This document shows positions 16,466-26,029 of a stretch of 43,472 nt of DNA, piece by piece. The translations under genes were made by a program, and so were the position numbers. The notes below the pieces were generated by a model that did not search any database, was not told where the DNA came from, and saw nothing but the letters and a program-made list of their open reading frames with translations. The stretch's first letter is position 1. Every line of letters begins with the position of its first letter. The stretch spans positions 1 to 43,472 of the forward strand of contig CANQID010000008.1 of NCBI GenBank assembly GCA_947623925.1. The letters run 5' to 3'. Source of the DNA: an uncultured Bacilli bacterium (GTDB lineage: Bacteria; Bacillota_I; Bacilli_A; RF39; UBA660).

Positions 16466-17674
16466 ATGAATAAAGGATATTTAAAAATAAATGTATATGG
16501 TGATAGCGTAGCAAACCCGGTAAAAAATGCAAATATAACAATTTCAAAAAACGGAAATATAATATTTACAACTACTACGAATGAAAACGGACAAACAGAA
16601 ATTATTCCTTTAAATACAGTAAATAAAAGTTACTCTGAAGAAGAGCAAAATAAAATAAGACCATATGAAACTTATGATGTAACAGTTTCTTCTTTAGGTC
16701 TTACCGATACAAAAATTGAAGGTGTACAAATTTTTGATGGAGTTACATCAATACAAGATATTTATTTAACTTCTATCGATGAAAATCAAGACGAAGATAT
16801 AAGCGAAATTACACCAAATACATTATGGGGTGATTATCCACCAAATATATCAGATGAAGAAGAATCTAATATAGCGCCATATGTTTTAAAACAAGTTTTA
16901 ATACCTCCTTATGTTATTGTTCATGATGGAAATCCTAATGATTCAAGTGCCCCAAATTATACTGTTCCATTTACTGATTATATAAAAAATGTCGCTAGTA
17001 GTGAAATTTATAGTACATGGCCTAAAGAAACTATAAAAGCAAATGTTCTTGCTATTATTTCTTTTACTTTAAATAGAATTTATACAGAATGGTATCGCAG
17101 TAGAGGATATGATTTTACTATTACATCTACTACAACTTATGACCAAAAATATACAAAGAATGGAACAATTTTTGAACCTATTTCAGATGTTGTAGATGAT
17201 ATATTTACAAATTATATTAAAAATGGAATTAGAATGGAACCTTTACTTGCCCATTATAAAAGTAATACTACACAAGATGGATATATGAGTCAATGGGGTT
17301 CTAAAGAATTAGGTGATAAAGGTTATAGTGCATTACAGATATTAAGATATTATTATGGAAATAATGTAAATATATATAATGCACAAACAACTCAAAGTTA
17401 TCCATATTCTTTTACATCTACATTAAAGCAAGGAGATTGTAGCATTGATGTATACGTTTTACAAAATTCATTAAACTATATTCGTGGAAGTTATCCAGGA
17501 ATACCAATGATTAAAAATCCAACAGGATATTTTAGTTCAGAAACTGCTAATGCTGTAAAAACTTTTCAAAGTGTATTTTCATTACAACAAACAGGTGAAG
17601 TAGATTTTAAAACTTGGTATAAAATTTCGTACATTTTAACTGCTGTTAAGGATTTAACAGAAAGTGTTTATTAA
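16466..17674 (+). CDS. sleC: SleC-like spore cortex-lytic protein
   Basis: Germination-type lytic enzyme that degrades spore cortex peptidoglycan. The 402 residues comprise an N-terminal beta domain (about 3-90; GYLKINVYGDS ... NANITISKNGN ... GQTEI) like the SleC pro-region, a SpoIID/LytB-type catalytic domain (about 150-305; WPKETIKANVLAIISFTLNR, with the Glu of WPKE as likely catalytic acid, and a HYKSNTTQDGYMSQWGSKEL segment), and a C-terminal peptidoglycan-binding domain (about 320-395; PTGYFSSETANAVKTFQSVF). The length is near the Clostridium SleC (about 440). There is no signal peptide, as in SleC. GAGGTG precedes ATG 16466 and a terminator follows. Its presence implies a spore-former. 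The divergent LysM protein may be a partner. Confidence 0.85.
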   Translation: MNKGYLKINVYGDSVANPVKNANITISKNGNIIFTTTTNENGQTEIIPLNTVNKSYSEEEQNKIRPYETYDVTVSSLGLTDTKIEGVQIFDGVTSIQDIYLTSIDENQDEDISEITPNTLWGDYPPNISDEEESNIAPYVLKQVLIPPYVIVHDGNPNDSSAPNYTVPFTDYIKNVASSEIYSTWPKETIKANVLAIISFTLNRIYTEWYRSRGYDFTITSTTTYDQKYTKNGTIFEPISDVVDDIFTNYIKNGIRMEPLLAHYKSNTTQDGYMSQWGSKELGDKGYSALQILRYYYGNNVNIYNAQTTQSYPYSFTSTLKQGDCSIDVYVLQNSLNYIRGSYPGIPMIKNPTGYFSSETANAVKTFQSVFSLQQTGEVDFKTWYKISYILTAVKDLTESVY

Positions 17675-17675
17675 A

Positions 17676-17706
17676 AAAGAAATACTAACTTAAGTATTTC
17701 TTTTAA
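17676..17706 (+). terminator. Terminator of the sleC-like gene
   Basis: AAAGAAATACT (17676-17686) pairs with AGTATTTCTTT (17693-17703), ending in TTTT. Confidence 0.8.
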
Positions 17707-17755
17707 ATATAATTAAACTGTCATAAGCTCCAAAGATATTTGCAAATTATAAACA

Positions 17756-20356
17756 CTAATCGTTAAACGACTTACTAATAACATTCTTTAACAGCTCATC
17801 GATTGATACAATAAAAATTACCACTATAATACAATAAATAATTTGTATTAAATTCAAATCTATAATATTAAATATAAATTTAATTGGTGTTGAAAAAATA
17901 ATTATTTGTATAAGTATAAGTCCTAATACTGCTACATTTACATATTTATTATCAAAAAAATGTTTATTTAAAACGGCTTCTTTTAAATTTCTACATGAAT
18001 AGGCAAAAAATAATTCAAATAATATAAGTGTTAAGAAAGACATTGTCATTGCAACCTCTACATTGTATAAATTTAAACCTACAAAATATACTACCAAAAT
18101 TCCAATTGTTTTTAATATTGATGATACTATAATTTTAGAAATTAAAAAAGGAGTGAAAAAAGTTGAATTCTTTTTCCTAATTTCTCTATCCATAATATTA
18201 TCTTCTGCCTTTTCAAAGGCAAGTGATATTGCAGGTATTGAATCAGTTATCAAATTAATATATAAAAGTTGAATAGGCAAAAATATTTCTATTCCAAATA
18301 ACATACATATAAAAACTACTAATATTTCAGTTATATTACCTGTCAATAGATAAACCAAAACATTTCTAATATTATCAAATATTCTTCTACCTTCCTTTAC
18401 TGCTGTAACAATAGTAGAAAAACTATCATCAACAAGCACTATATCCGATACACTTTTTGAAACTTCTGTTCCAGCTATTCCCATACCAACACCAATATCG
18501 GCTTGCTTAAGTGCAGGAGCATCATTTACACCATCACCAGTCATTGCAACGACTTTATCATTTTTCTTCCATGCATTAACTATGGAAAGCTTATTCATTG
18601 GACTAACTCTAGCATATACAGAATATTTATTTACATTTTTTACTAATTCTTCGTCTGTCATTTTATCTAATTCTATTCCTGTAATTGCCTCACTATCAGT
18701 ATCTAAAATACCTACTTCTTTTGCTATAGATTTAGCAGTTTGTAGACTATCTCCTGTTATCATTACTGGCTTAATATGTGCACATTTACATAACTTTATT
18801 GCTTCTTTTACATCTACTCTAGGTGGATCAATCATGGCACTCATACCAACGAAAATTAAATCCTTTTCTAAATCATTTCCTAGTTTATATGAATTATCTA
18901 TTTTTGCATAAGCATAAGCAAGAATTCTATATGCTTTATTAGATTCTTCCATTTCAATTTGCTTTAATTTTTCAATTTTATTTTTGTCTAATTTTTTTAT
19001 TTCATTATTTTCATAAATATATGAACAATGTTTTATTAATGAATCAAAACTTCCTTTTGTATAAATAGTTATATCTTTTTCATCATCAATAATTACAGAC
19101 ATCATTTTTCTATCAGAATCAAAAGGTAGTTCATCTATTCTTCTATTCTTTCTTTTTAATAAATTAATATCAATATGTTCTTCACATAATTCATACAATG
19201 CAATTTCAGTTGGATCTCCAATATAATTATCAAGATTTTTTTCAACATCATTATTTAATGCCATAATTTTTAATAATAAATTATCATCTAATTCATCAAT
19301 ATTATGTATTTTATTATTGTAAAATACTTCTCTTACTTTCATCTTATTTTGAGTAATTGTACCTGTTTTATCAGAGCATATTATTTCTGTACAACCAAGT
19401 GTTTCAACACTAGACATTTTTCTTACTATTGCATTTTTTCTAGCTAAGTCATTCATACCTAAGGAAAGTGTTACCGTAATAACAGCTGGTAAACCTTCAG
19501 GTATTGCAGCAACAGCAAGTGAAATAGATAACATTACAATTTCTAAAATTTTCATTTTTGTTATAAGTCCAATTATAAACATTATTACAATTATAATAGC
19601 AATTATAATAGATAAAAATTTACTAATATCACCTATTCTCTTTTGAAGTGGTGTTATTTCTTTTACTTCATTATTTAAGCTTTCTGCAATAAGTCCAAAT
19701 TCTGTTTTCATTCCAACTTCACACACAACTGCATGGCATTTTCCATAAACGATATTCGTACCACAATATATCATGTTAATTCTTGAAGATAAGGGTGTAT
19801 CTTTCTCTAATACATTAACATTTTTTGATACAGGTATTGACTCTCCTGTCAAAGCAGACTCATCAACCTTTAAAGATGCTTCCCAAATTATTCTAGCATC
19901 TGCAGGTATTGTATCTCCTGCTTCTAAAACTAAAATATCACCTACTGTTATATCTTCGCTATCTACAACACAAATTTTATTTTCTCTTTTTACTTTTATT
20001 TTATTTATTTGCATTTTCTTTAAAGATTCTAATGATTTATCAGCTTTTAATTCTTGAATAAAGCCTAATATCGCATTTAGTATAACTACAACTATTATAA
20101 TTATACTATCTAAATAAGACTCTTTATTGATAATTGATAAAATAAAAGAAATGATTGCTGAAAGTATTAAAACTATAATCATTAAGTCTTTAAATTCATC
20201 TAAAAACTTACTTAAATTGGATTTCTTTTTTGTTTCAGCTAACTTATTTTTACCATATTTTTTTATTCTATTATTTGCTTCTTTTGTAGATAAACCTTCA
20301 TTATTTGAATTTAATTTTTCTAAAACTTGTTCTATTTCTGAATCATAAAATTTCAT
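17756..20356 (-). CDS. Calcium-type cation-transporting P-type ATPase
   Basis: P2A-type pump, probably Ca2+ export from the cytoplasm. The 866 residues show a cation-ATPase N-terminal domain (1-70), the actuator loop TGES, the M4 ion site AIPEGLPAVITVTLSLG, the phosphorylation motif DKTGTITQNKM, the nucleotide domain (GDPTE, KGSFD), the hinge MTGDGVNDAPALKQADIGVG, and M6 NLITDSIPAISLAFE, whose N/T/D residues match the Ca2+ site of SERCA-like pumps. About ten membrane segments, the last group near the C-terminus. It stands alone between the sleC-like gene (convergent) and the ttcA-like gene. Mn2+ or another cation is possible; the PEGL and NxxTD motifs favour Ca2+. Confidence 0.93.
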   Translation of the reverse strand: MKFYDSEIEQVLEKLNSNNEGLSTKEANNRIKKYGKNKLAETKKKSNLSKFLDEFKDLMIIVLILSAIISFILSIINKESYLDSIIIIVVVILNAILGFIQELKADKSLESLKKMQINKIKVKRENKICVVDSEDITVGDILVLEAGDTIPADARIIWEASLKVDESALTGESIPVSKNVNVLEKDTPLSSRINMIYCGTNIVYGKCHAVVCEVGMKTEFGLIAESLNNEVKEITPLQKRIGDISKFLSIIIAIIIVIMFIIGLITKMKILEIVMLSISLAVAAIPEGLPAVITVTLSLGMNDLARKNAIVRKMSSVETLGCTEIICSDKTGTITQNKMKVREVFYNNKIHNIDELDDNLLLKIMALNNDVEKNLDNYIGDPTEIALYELCEEHIDINLLKRKNRRIDELPFDSDRKMMSVIIDDEKDITIYTKGSFDSLIKHCSYIYENNEIKKLDKNKIEKLKQIEMEESNKAYRILAYAYAKIDNSYKLGNDLEKDLIFVGMSAMIDPPRVDVKEAIKLCKCAHIKPVMITGDSLQTAKSIAKEVGILDTDSEAITGIELDKMTDEELVKNVNKYSVYARVSPMNKLSIVNAWKKNDKVVAMTGDGVNDAPALKQADIGVGMGIAGTEVSKSVSDIVLVDDSFSTIVTAVKEGRRIFDNIRNVLVYLLTGNITEILVVFICMLFGIEIFLPIQLLYINLITDSIPAISLAFEKAEDNIMDREIRKKNSTFFTPFLISKIIVSSILKTIGILVVYFVGLNLYNVEVAMTMSFLTLILFELFFAYSCRNLKEAVLNKHFFDNKYVNVAVLGLILIQIIIFSTPIKFIFNIIDLNLIQIIYCIIVVIFIVSIDELLKNVISKSFND

Positions 20357-20464
20357 AAATCATTACTTCATCCTTTAACTTTTAATTAATTGCCTATTTT
20401 AATTATAGCAGAAACCTAATATTTTTAAATTATAATCATAATTATTTTACATAAACTATACAGT

Positions 20465-20488
20465 AAAAAAGATGAATTAATCATCTTT
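20465..20488 (-). terminator. Terminator of the ttcA-like gene
   Basis: On the minus strand AAAGATGA pairs with TCATCTTT (arms 20468-20475 and 20481-20488) and is followed by TTT. Confidence 0.75.
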
Positions 20489-21307
20489 ATACTCCTCTAA
20501 AAAACTTTTATAAACGCCATCTTTTTTCGTTCCTAAAACACAATTCAAATTAACATTATCTATAGCTTTATAAATATTATAATCAATATCTTTGTTTATT
20601 TTTTTTAGATTTTTTACAAGTTCTTTCATTTCTTTTCTTTTACTTGTGCCTTCATCTGTTAAATAATTTTCTTGTGTAAATTTACATGCACAATTTATAA
20701 ATTCTAAACCATTTATATTTTTCCAAGAAATAATGGAATCTTCTTTAACTAAATAAAGAGGTCTAATTAATTCTAAACCCTTAAAATTTTCACTATGTAA
20801 CTTAGGCATCATAGTTTTAATTTCAGCACCATAAAACATAGAAAGTAAAGTAGTTTCAATTACATCATTAAAATGATGTCCTAAAGCTATTTTATTGCAT
20901 CCTAATTCTTGAGCTTTACTATATAAATAACCTCTTCTCATTTTTGCACATAAATAACATGGACTTTTAGAATTTAATGACATTGTAACATCAAAAATAT
21001 CACTTTCAAACATTTCAATTGGAACATTTAATATTTTAGCTGTTTCTAATATAAAATTACGATTATAATCACTATATCCAGGATTCATTACTACATAATG
21101 TACATCGAAGTTTACTTTTCCATGTCGTTTTAACTCTTGAATACATTTAGCAAGTAAAAAAGAATCTTTACCTCCACTAATACAAACCATTATTTTATCA
21201 TTTTCATTAATAAGTTCATATTTTGTAATAGCCTTTATAAACTTACTCCATATTTCTCTTCTATATTTTTTTATAATACTTCGTTCTATTTCCTTATATT
21301 TTTCCAT
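20477..21307 (-). CDS. ttcA: TtcA-family tRNA thiolation enzyme
   Basis: Adenylating sulfur-transfer enzyme of the TtcA/TtuA group, which in known members makes 2-thiocytidine at position 32 of tRNA. The 276 residues hold the PP-loop motif CISGGKDSFLLAK (about 43-55), a central pair CYLCAKMRRG (CxxC for an iron-sulfur cluster) and GHHFNDVIETTLLSM, and a later Cys pair in NCACKFTQ. Length and order agree with TtcA. TTAGGAG lies 9 nt before ATG 21307 and a terminator overlaps the end, so it is monocistronic. The assignment of the exact tRNA position is by family only. Confidence 0.85.
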   Translation of the reverse strand: MEKYKEIERSIIKKYRREIWSKFIKAITKYELINENDKIMVCISGGKDSFLLAKCIQELKRHGKVNFDVHYVVMNPGYSDYNRNFILETAKILNVPIEMFESDIFDVTMSLNSKSPCYLCAKMRRGYLYSKAQELGCNKIALGHHFNDVIETTLLSMFYGAEIKTMMPKLHSENFKGLELIRPLYLVKEDSIISWKNINGLEFINCACKFTQENYLTDEGTSKRKEMKELVKNLKKINKDIDYNIYKAIDNVNLNCVLGTKKDGVYKSFLEEYKDD

Positions 21308-21370
21308 TCAAATAAACTCCTAACAATAATTTTTATGAATTAACAATATTATAACAAATTTTATTTAAAT

Positions 21371-21403
21371 TAAAAATGATTTCAATTATATTTTGAAATC
21401 ATT
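21371..21403 (-). terminator. Terminator of the Panacea toxin-antitoxin operon
   Basis: On the minus strand AATGATTTCA pairs with TGAAATCATT (arms 21375-21384 and 21394-21403) and is followed by TTTAATTT. It overlaps the stop codon of the toxin gene. Confidence 0.75.
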
Positions 21404-21857
21404 CAGTTATCAATTCATTTTGTAAATCAGGATTTAAACATAATATCTCATCTCTACTCATATGAACAATTCGTTGTTCATCAATACCATATTTTTCCTG
21501 ATAATTGTCATATTCTTTTAAAATAGAAAACAATTTATCTTTTGAAAGTTTATCATCTGTTTTTCTTGCATTTATAAGCTCATCGATTTTATCAATAGTT
21601 AATTTTGTATTCAACTGTGCATAACTATCTTCATATATAACTGTTTCTTTTGGATTTAAAGAATCAATATAATAATTATAATTATGAAATAATTGATGCA
21701 TTTTTCCAGCTGTCTTATCTAAAGCAATAACTTCTATATAATCTTTTTCTATTTTTGCAATCAACATTGGATGATTTATATTCGAAACCACATCTATTTG
21801 ATATCTAACTTTAAGCCATAGTACTTGTCCAACTTCCAAATTTATATTTTTTATCAT
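21399..21857 (-). CDS. Probable toxin partner of the Panacea antitoxin
   Basis: A 152-residue soluble protein beginning NLEVGQVLWLKVRYQIDVVS, then HPMLIAKIEKDYIEVIALDK, and later SYAQLNTKLTIDKIDELINA. The small beta-barrel look of the first 80 residues (a GQVLW start, HPMLI strand, then an SYAQLNTK strand) is reminiscent of PemK/MazF-type endoribonuclease toxins, but no diagnostic residues settle it. It overlaps the antitoxin gene by 4 nt (ATGA), with the antitoxin first, the arrangement of Panacea pairs. The toxin role rests mainly on the neighbour. Confidence 0.7.
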   Translation of the reverse strand: MIKNINLEVGQVLWLKVRYQIDVVSNINHPMLIAKIEKDYIEVIALDKTAGKMHQLFHNYNYYIDSLNPKETVIYEDSYAQLNTKLTIDKIDELINARKTDDKLSKDKLFSILKEYDNYQEKYGIDEQRIVHMSRDEILCLNPDLQNELITE

Positions 21858-22336
21858 AATTTCAAAGCTGAAATTAATCCTTTATATCTTTTTTTATATT
21901 CTTCTATATTATTTTCTAAATTCATAATTGGGGCATTATATGTATCATGACTTAATCTTATCCATTCAGGGTCTTCATGTGTTATTTCTATTAACTCATC
22001 ATAAGATGCATTTTCTAAAGAATAATAAATTTTGTCCAAAAATAAACTTATATCTTCTTTAATTTTTACTTTCTCATTTCTAGATGAAATTATAGGATAT
22101 TCATTAATAATTTTTTTTATTACAGGTCCATTAATATATGCAACAAAATCATCATCAATTAATTTTTTACCATATCTTGCCAAATATACAACTTGCGCTA
22201 AAAATAAATATTTATTTAATCTGGCATTTCCTTCATAAAATTTTGTTTTATTTTTAGCAACTATATTATTATTAAATAGTATTCTATTTGGGTCTTTAGA
22301 TAAAAAATATTTCGCAACAATATCAGCACTTATCAT
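21854..22336 (-). CDS. panA: Panacea-domain (DUF4065) antitoxin
   Basis: Antitoxin of the PanAT type: a promiscuous neutralising domain that binds many unrelated toxins. The 160 residues carry the DUF4065/SocA-like signature RLNKYLFLAQVVYLARYGKK (about 39-58) followed by DDFVAYINGPVIKKIINEYP (about 62-81) with the typical GPV turn, and a later helix ELIEITHEDPEW, whose H-x-DPxW is common in the family. AAGGAGG lies 8 nt before ATG 22336. First gene of a two-gene operon with the 152-residue probable toxin, followed by a terminator. Confidence 0.85.
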   Translation of the reverse strand: MISADIVAKYFLSKDPNRILFNNNIVAKNKTKFYEGNARLNKYLFLAQVVYLARYGKKLIDDDFVAYINGPVIKKIINEYPIISSRNEKVKIKEDISLFLDKIYYSLENASYDELIEITHEDPEWIRLSHDTYNAPIMNLENNIEEYKKRYKGLISALKL

Positions 22337-22417
22337 AACACTAACCTCCTTGTATCAACTATTTTACACTTAAAGGTTAAAAAATTCAAGGACATTTGTT
22401 CGTTTTTTATAAAAACT

Positions 22418-24604
22418 TTATTTCTTCAATCTTAGAGAATTAAATACTACTGTTAAACTACTAATAGTCATAGCAAATCCTGCAAACATAGGATTCATAC
22501 TTATTCCAAATGGTTTTAATACTCCTATTGCAATAGGAATCATACAAATATTATAAAAAAATGCCCAAAATAAATTTTGTTTTATATTTCTTAAAGTTTT
22601 CTTACTTATTGACAATAAAGTTACAATATTTTCTAAATCATCATTAATAAGTATTATATCAGATGAAGATGTTGCAATATCAGTTGCGCTATTAAAACTT
22701 ACCCCTATATTACTGCTAGCAAGACTTGGTGCATCATTAATTCCATCACCCACCATCATTACATTTTTGCCTTCTTTAATTAATTTTTTTATGAAATTTG
22801 TTTTTTCTTGTGGTAATACATTTGATATAACTTTTTTAATTCCTATTTGTTCTGCCACTAGAGAAGCAGTAACTTCATTATCACCTGTTAGCATTATAAT
22901 TTCTTTTCCAAGATTATTTAACTTTTCTACTGTTCTTTTAGAAGAAGTTCTTACAATATCTTTAACACCTATTAAAGCAATTACTTCTTTATCTTCAATT
23001 ACATAAACTATGCTATTTCCTAAATTTATTAAATATTTTTCATCATCTATATGTTCATTTTTTATTTTTAATTTTGTAAACAATTTATTATTACCAACAT
23101 ATATTTCTTTTTTATCAATTACTCCTTTAAGACCAATACCTGATATATTATTAAAATCTTTTACTTCTTTTATTTTTATTTTATTTTCTTTTGCATATGA
23201 AATAAATGATGATGCTATCGGATGTATTGAATTTGATTCTATACTTGCAACAAGTTCTATTATTTTATTATCTTTATACAAACTATAATTAAATACTTTA
23301 GATATTTTCAAATTACCATATGTAAGTGTCCCCGTTTTATCAAATATAATTGTATCTATTTTATGAGCATTTTCTAAAGTTTCACTTGTTTTAACAAGTA
23401 TTCCTTTTTTTGCACAAGCTCCAATACTTACAACTATAGCAAGTGGTGTTGCAAGACCTAAAGCACAAGGACAAGCAACTACTAATACAGTTGCAAATGA
23501 CAAAATTGATTCATTTAAATTAAACCCTAATATTAAATATCCAATAAAAGTAAATAGCGCGATTAAAATAATAGTTGGTACAAAATAACTGCTTACCTTA
23601 TCTGCTAATCTTTGTATAGGAGATTTAGTATTTACTGCTTCTACTACAAGTCTTACTATTTCAGATATAGTTGAATCTTTACCTATTTTTAAAGCTTTAT
23701 ATTCAATATAACCATCATAATTTATGCTACCTGCAATTACTTTATCATTAATATTTTTCTTAACAGGGATTGCTTCTCCTGTAATAAAGGCTTCATCTAA
23801 ATGTGCATATCCTTTTGTTATAACTCCATCAACAGCAATTTTCATTCCTGGTTTACATATAAGAATATCACCTTTTTTTACCTCATCTATAGTAACTTCT
23901 TTTTCTCCATCTTTTAAAACTGCACTTTCAGGTGTTATCTGTACTAATTCTTTTAATGACTCTTTTGTTTTTTCTTTACTTTTTGAATCTATAAATCTAC
24001 CTAGTTTAATAAAGAAAATTATTATTGCGCTTGATTCAAAATATAAACTTTCTACATACATTTTATTTCCTAATAAAACCATAATCATACTAAATAAACT
24101 ATATAAAAAACTAGATACAACACCTACTAAGACCAATGTATCCATATTAGGTGTTTTATGAATAATATTTTTGATTCCGCTTTTAAATATATCATAACCA
24201 TATACTAAAAAAGGAATTACTAAAAGAAATAAACATATTGAATAATTAACAGGATAATTATTCATATCTAAATAAGGTATATTAGGAAGATTTATCATAT
24301 GTGACATCGAAATATATAAAATTATAAGAGCAAGGATAGCAAACAAAATCAAATAAATTTTACTATTATCTTTTTTTTCTTCTTTTTTTTCATCATATAT
24401 TCCTAAACTTTCAAATCCTGCTTCACTTACAAATCTTTCTAAATTTTCTATTTTTAAATAATCTTCATATTCAATAAATGCTTGATTTAAAACAAGATTT
24501 ACACTAGCGTTTATCACTCCATCTTGTTTATTTAAGTATTTTTCTAATCCATTTGAACAAGCACTACAACTCATACCACCTATTTTTAAAACAACTTTTT
24601 TCAT
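22418..24604 (-). CDS. copA: Copper-exporting P1B-type ATPase
   Basis: Pumps Cu+ out of the cytoplasm. The 728 residues have one N-terminal heavy-metal domain with GMSCSAC (metal cysteines 13 and 16), the actuator TGE motif (FITGEAIPVKK), the membrane metal site CPCALGLATPLA, the phosphorylation motif DKTGTLTYG, the P1B-specific His-Pro in SIHPIASSF, and GDGINDAPSLASS. The CPC plus a single CxxC N-terminal domain is the CopA pattern. AAGGAGG precedes ATG 24604. It follows csoR by about 57 nt on the same strand, so the two very probably share the copper-responsive promoter at 24960-24989. Confidence 0.95.
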   Translation of the reverse strand: MKKVVLKIGGMSCSACSNGLEKYLNKQDGVINASVNLVLNQAFIEYEDYLKIENLERFVSEAGFESLGIYDEKKEEKKDNSKIYLILFAILALIILYISMSHMINLPNIPYLDMNNYPVNYSICLFLLVIPFLVYGYDIFKSGIKNIIHKTPNMDTLVLVGVVSSFLYSLFSMIMVLLGNKMYVESLYFESSAIIIFFIKLGRFIDSKSKEKTKESLKELVQITPESAVLKDGEKEVTIDEVKKGDILICKPGMKIAVDGVITKGYAHLDEAFITGEAIPVKKNINDKVIAGSINYDGYIEYKALKIGKDSTISEIVRLVVEAVNTKSPIQRLADKVSSYFVPTIILIALFTFIGYLILGFNLNESILSFATVLVVACPCALGLATPLAIVVSIGACAKKGILVKTSETLENAHKIDTIIFDKTGTLTYGNLKISKVFNYSLYKDNKIIELVASIESNSIHPIASSFISYAKENKIKIKEVKDFNNISGIGLKGVIDKKEIYVGNNKLFTKLKIKNEHIDDEKYLINLGNSIVYVIEDKEVIALIGVKDIVRTSSKRTVEKLNNLGKEIIMLTGDNEVTASLVAEQIGIKKVISNVLPQEKTNFIKKLIKEGKNVMMVGDGINDAPSLASSNIGVSFNSATDIATSSSDIILINDDLENIVTLLSISKKTLRNIKQNLFWAFFYNICMIPIAIGVLKPFGISMNPMFAGFAMTISSLTVVFNSLRLKK

Positions 24605-24661
24605 TTTACCCTCCTTAAGATTTTTAAAATTACAAAAGTTAATAAAAATATATTAAACTAT

Positions 24662-24943
24662 TTAATCTAATTTTTTTATTAAATCTACAACTTCATCTAT
24701 AATTTCTAGTTTATTATTTTTTATATTTTCTACGACACATGTTGATAAATGATTTCTTAAAACTTCAACTGCTAAACTTTTTAATGATTTATCAATTGCA
24801 GATATTTGAATTAAAATTTCATTACAATATCTATTATTTTCTATCATTTGAGTAACACCTTTAACTTGTCCTTCTATTTTATTTAACCTATTGATTAAGG
24901 CTCTTTTTTCAGAAATTGATCTTTCTTTAATTTTCTTTTCCAT
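24662..24943 (-). CDS. csoR: CsoR-family copper-sensing repressor
   Basis: Metal-responsive repressor of the DUF156 (CsoR/RcnR/FrmR) family. The start is set at ATG 24943 (MEKKIKERSISEK), 5 nt after GGTGA. The 93 residues form the family's helical fold, with RLNKIEGQVKGV in helix 1 and the Cu+ ligands of CsoR in the expected order: Cys in NRYCNEIL, then His and Cys in RNHLSTC. It heads the csoR-copA operon, and a perfect 21-nt palindrome with a G/C core lies just upstream. Cu+ binding releasing the repressor is established for CsoR and inferred here. Confidence 0.95.
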   Translation of the reverse strand: MEKKIKERSISEKRALINRLNKIEGQVKGVTQMIENNRYCNEILIQISAIDKSLKSLAVEVLRNHLSTCVVENIKNNKLEIIDEVVDLIKKLD

Positions 24944-24959
24944 ATAAATCACCATAATA

Positions 24960-24989
24960 AATATACTACCCCTAGGGGGTAGTAGTCAA
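24960..24989 (-). promoter_or_regulatory. csoR-copA promoter with CsoR operator between -35 and -10
   Basis: On the minus strand TTGACT (24984-24989) and TATATT (24960-24965), spaced 18 nt, frame a perfect inverted repeat TACTACCCC-TAG-GGGGTAGTA (24964-24984). The run of G/C at the centre is the hallmark of CsoR operators and is striking in this AT-rich genome. Confidence 0.88.
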
Positions 24990-25012
24990 TAATTTTTTAA
25001 TATATTTATATA

Positions 25013-25915
25013 TTATTCTTTGTTTATTTTCATTTCTTTTATTGCAATAGTTGCGGCTATACTGCCATCTCCTACTGCTGTTGTTAGTTGTCTTAAAACT
25101 TTTACTCTTGTATCTCCTGCAACATATATTCCACTTGTTTTTGTATGGACATCATCTATTGCTTCAATATAACCATAATCATTTATATCTACAACATTTG
25201 AAAATATTTGATTTTGTGGTACTTGACCTATAGCGATAAATAAACAATCTAACTTTATTTCTTTTTCATTTTCTTCATTATCTTTTACAATAATGCTTTC
25301 TAATTTTTCATCACCATTTAAAGATACAACATTAGAATTTAAAACAAATTCAACATTTTTTTTCTCTTTTAATTCTTCAACATATTTATCTTCGCCTCTA
25401 AATTCATCTCTTCTATGTATTAAATAAACTTTTTCAGCTATTCCTGATAAATATATAGCATCTTCTAACGCTGTATTTCCACCACCTGTTACTGCAACTA
25501 TTTTTCCTTTATAAAAATTGCCATCGCAAGTTGCACAATAAGAAACACCTTTTCCAACAAATTCTTCTTCTCTATCTATATCTAATCTTTTGTTTTCAGC
25601 ACCATTTGCTATAATAACTGCCTTACCTTTATATTTGTCTTTGTTTGTTATAACTGTTTTATCTTCTTCAACACGAACTACAGTTTCATATTTTATTTCT
25701 GCTCCTAATTTTTTTACTTGATTATATAAATTTGTTGCATAGTCAAACCCTGAAATAGATTCTATTCCCGGATAATTTTCTACTTTACTTGCATTTAAAA
25801 TTTGTCCGCCATAGCTTTTTGCTTCTAACACTAAAACCTTTTTTCTTGCTCTTAATGCATAAAGTGCAGCCGTTAAGCCTGCTGGTCCTGCTCCTATAAT
25901 AACTATATCGTACAT
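25013..25915 (-). CDS. trxB: Thioredoxin reductase
   Basis: FAD/NADPH enzyme that reduces thioredoxin. The start is taken as ATG 25915 (MYDIVIIGAGPAGLTAALY), 7 nt after GGTG; a GTG three codons upstream is less well placed. The 300 residues show the FAD motif GAGPAGLTAA near the start, the redox disulfide CATC (in SYCATCDGNF, about 130-140), the NADPH motif GGGNTALED, and the closing FAD motif GIYVAGDTRVK ... GDGSIAATI. It is divergent to the aquaporin gene; the shared gap contains the palindrome TTGTATACAA (25941-25950), which overlaps a promoter-like TATACA for trxB. Confidence 0.95.
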   Translation of the reverse strand: MYDIVIIGAGPAGLTAALYALRARKKVLVLEAKSYGGQILNASKVENYPGIESISGFDYATNLYNQVKKLGAEIKYETVVRVEEDKTVITNKDKYKGKAVIIANGAENKRLDIDREEEFVGKGVSYCATCDGNFYKGKIVAVTGGGNTALEDAIYLSGIAEKVYLIHRRDEFRGEDKYVEELKEKKNVEFVLNSNVVSLNGDEKLESIIVKDNEENEKEIKLDCLFIAIGQVPQNQIFSNVVDINDYGYIEAIDDVHTKTSGIYVAGDTRVKVLRQLTTAVGDGSIAATIAIKEMKINKE

Positions 25916-26029
25916 ATATTTCACCTACCTTATAGTTAAATTGTATACAACGAAATTTAAAAAGTCAATATAAGTATTCTAATTTATTAGTGAATTTGAT
26001 ATAATTAATATAGAAAGGAGATTCGAAAT

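Noticed and set aside
22767-24161. Plus-strand open frames inside copA
   Set aside because: They are antisense shadows of a well-supported P-type ATPase and lack ribosome sites.
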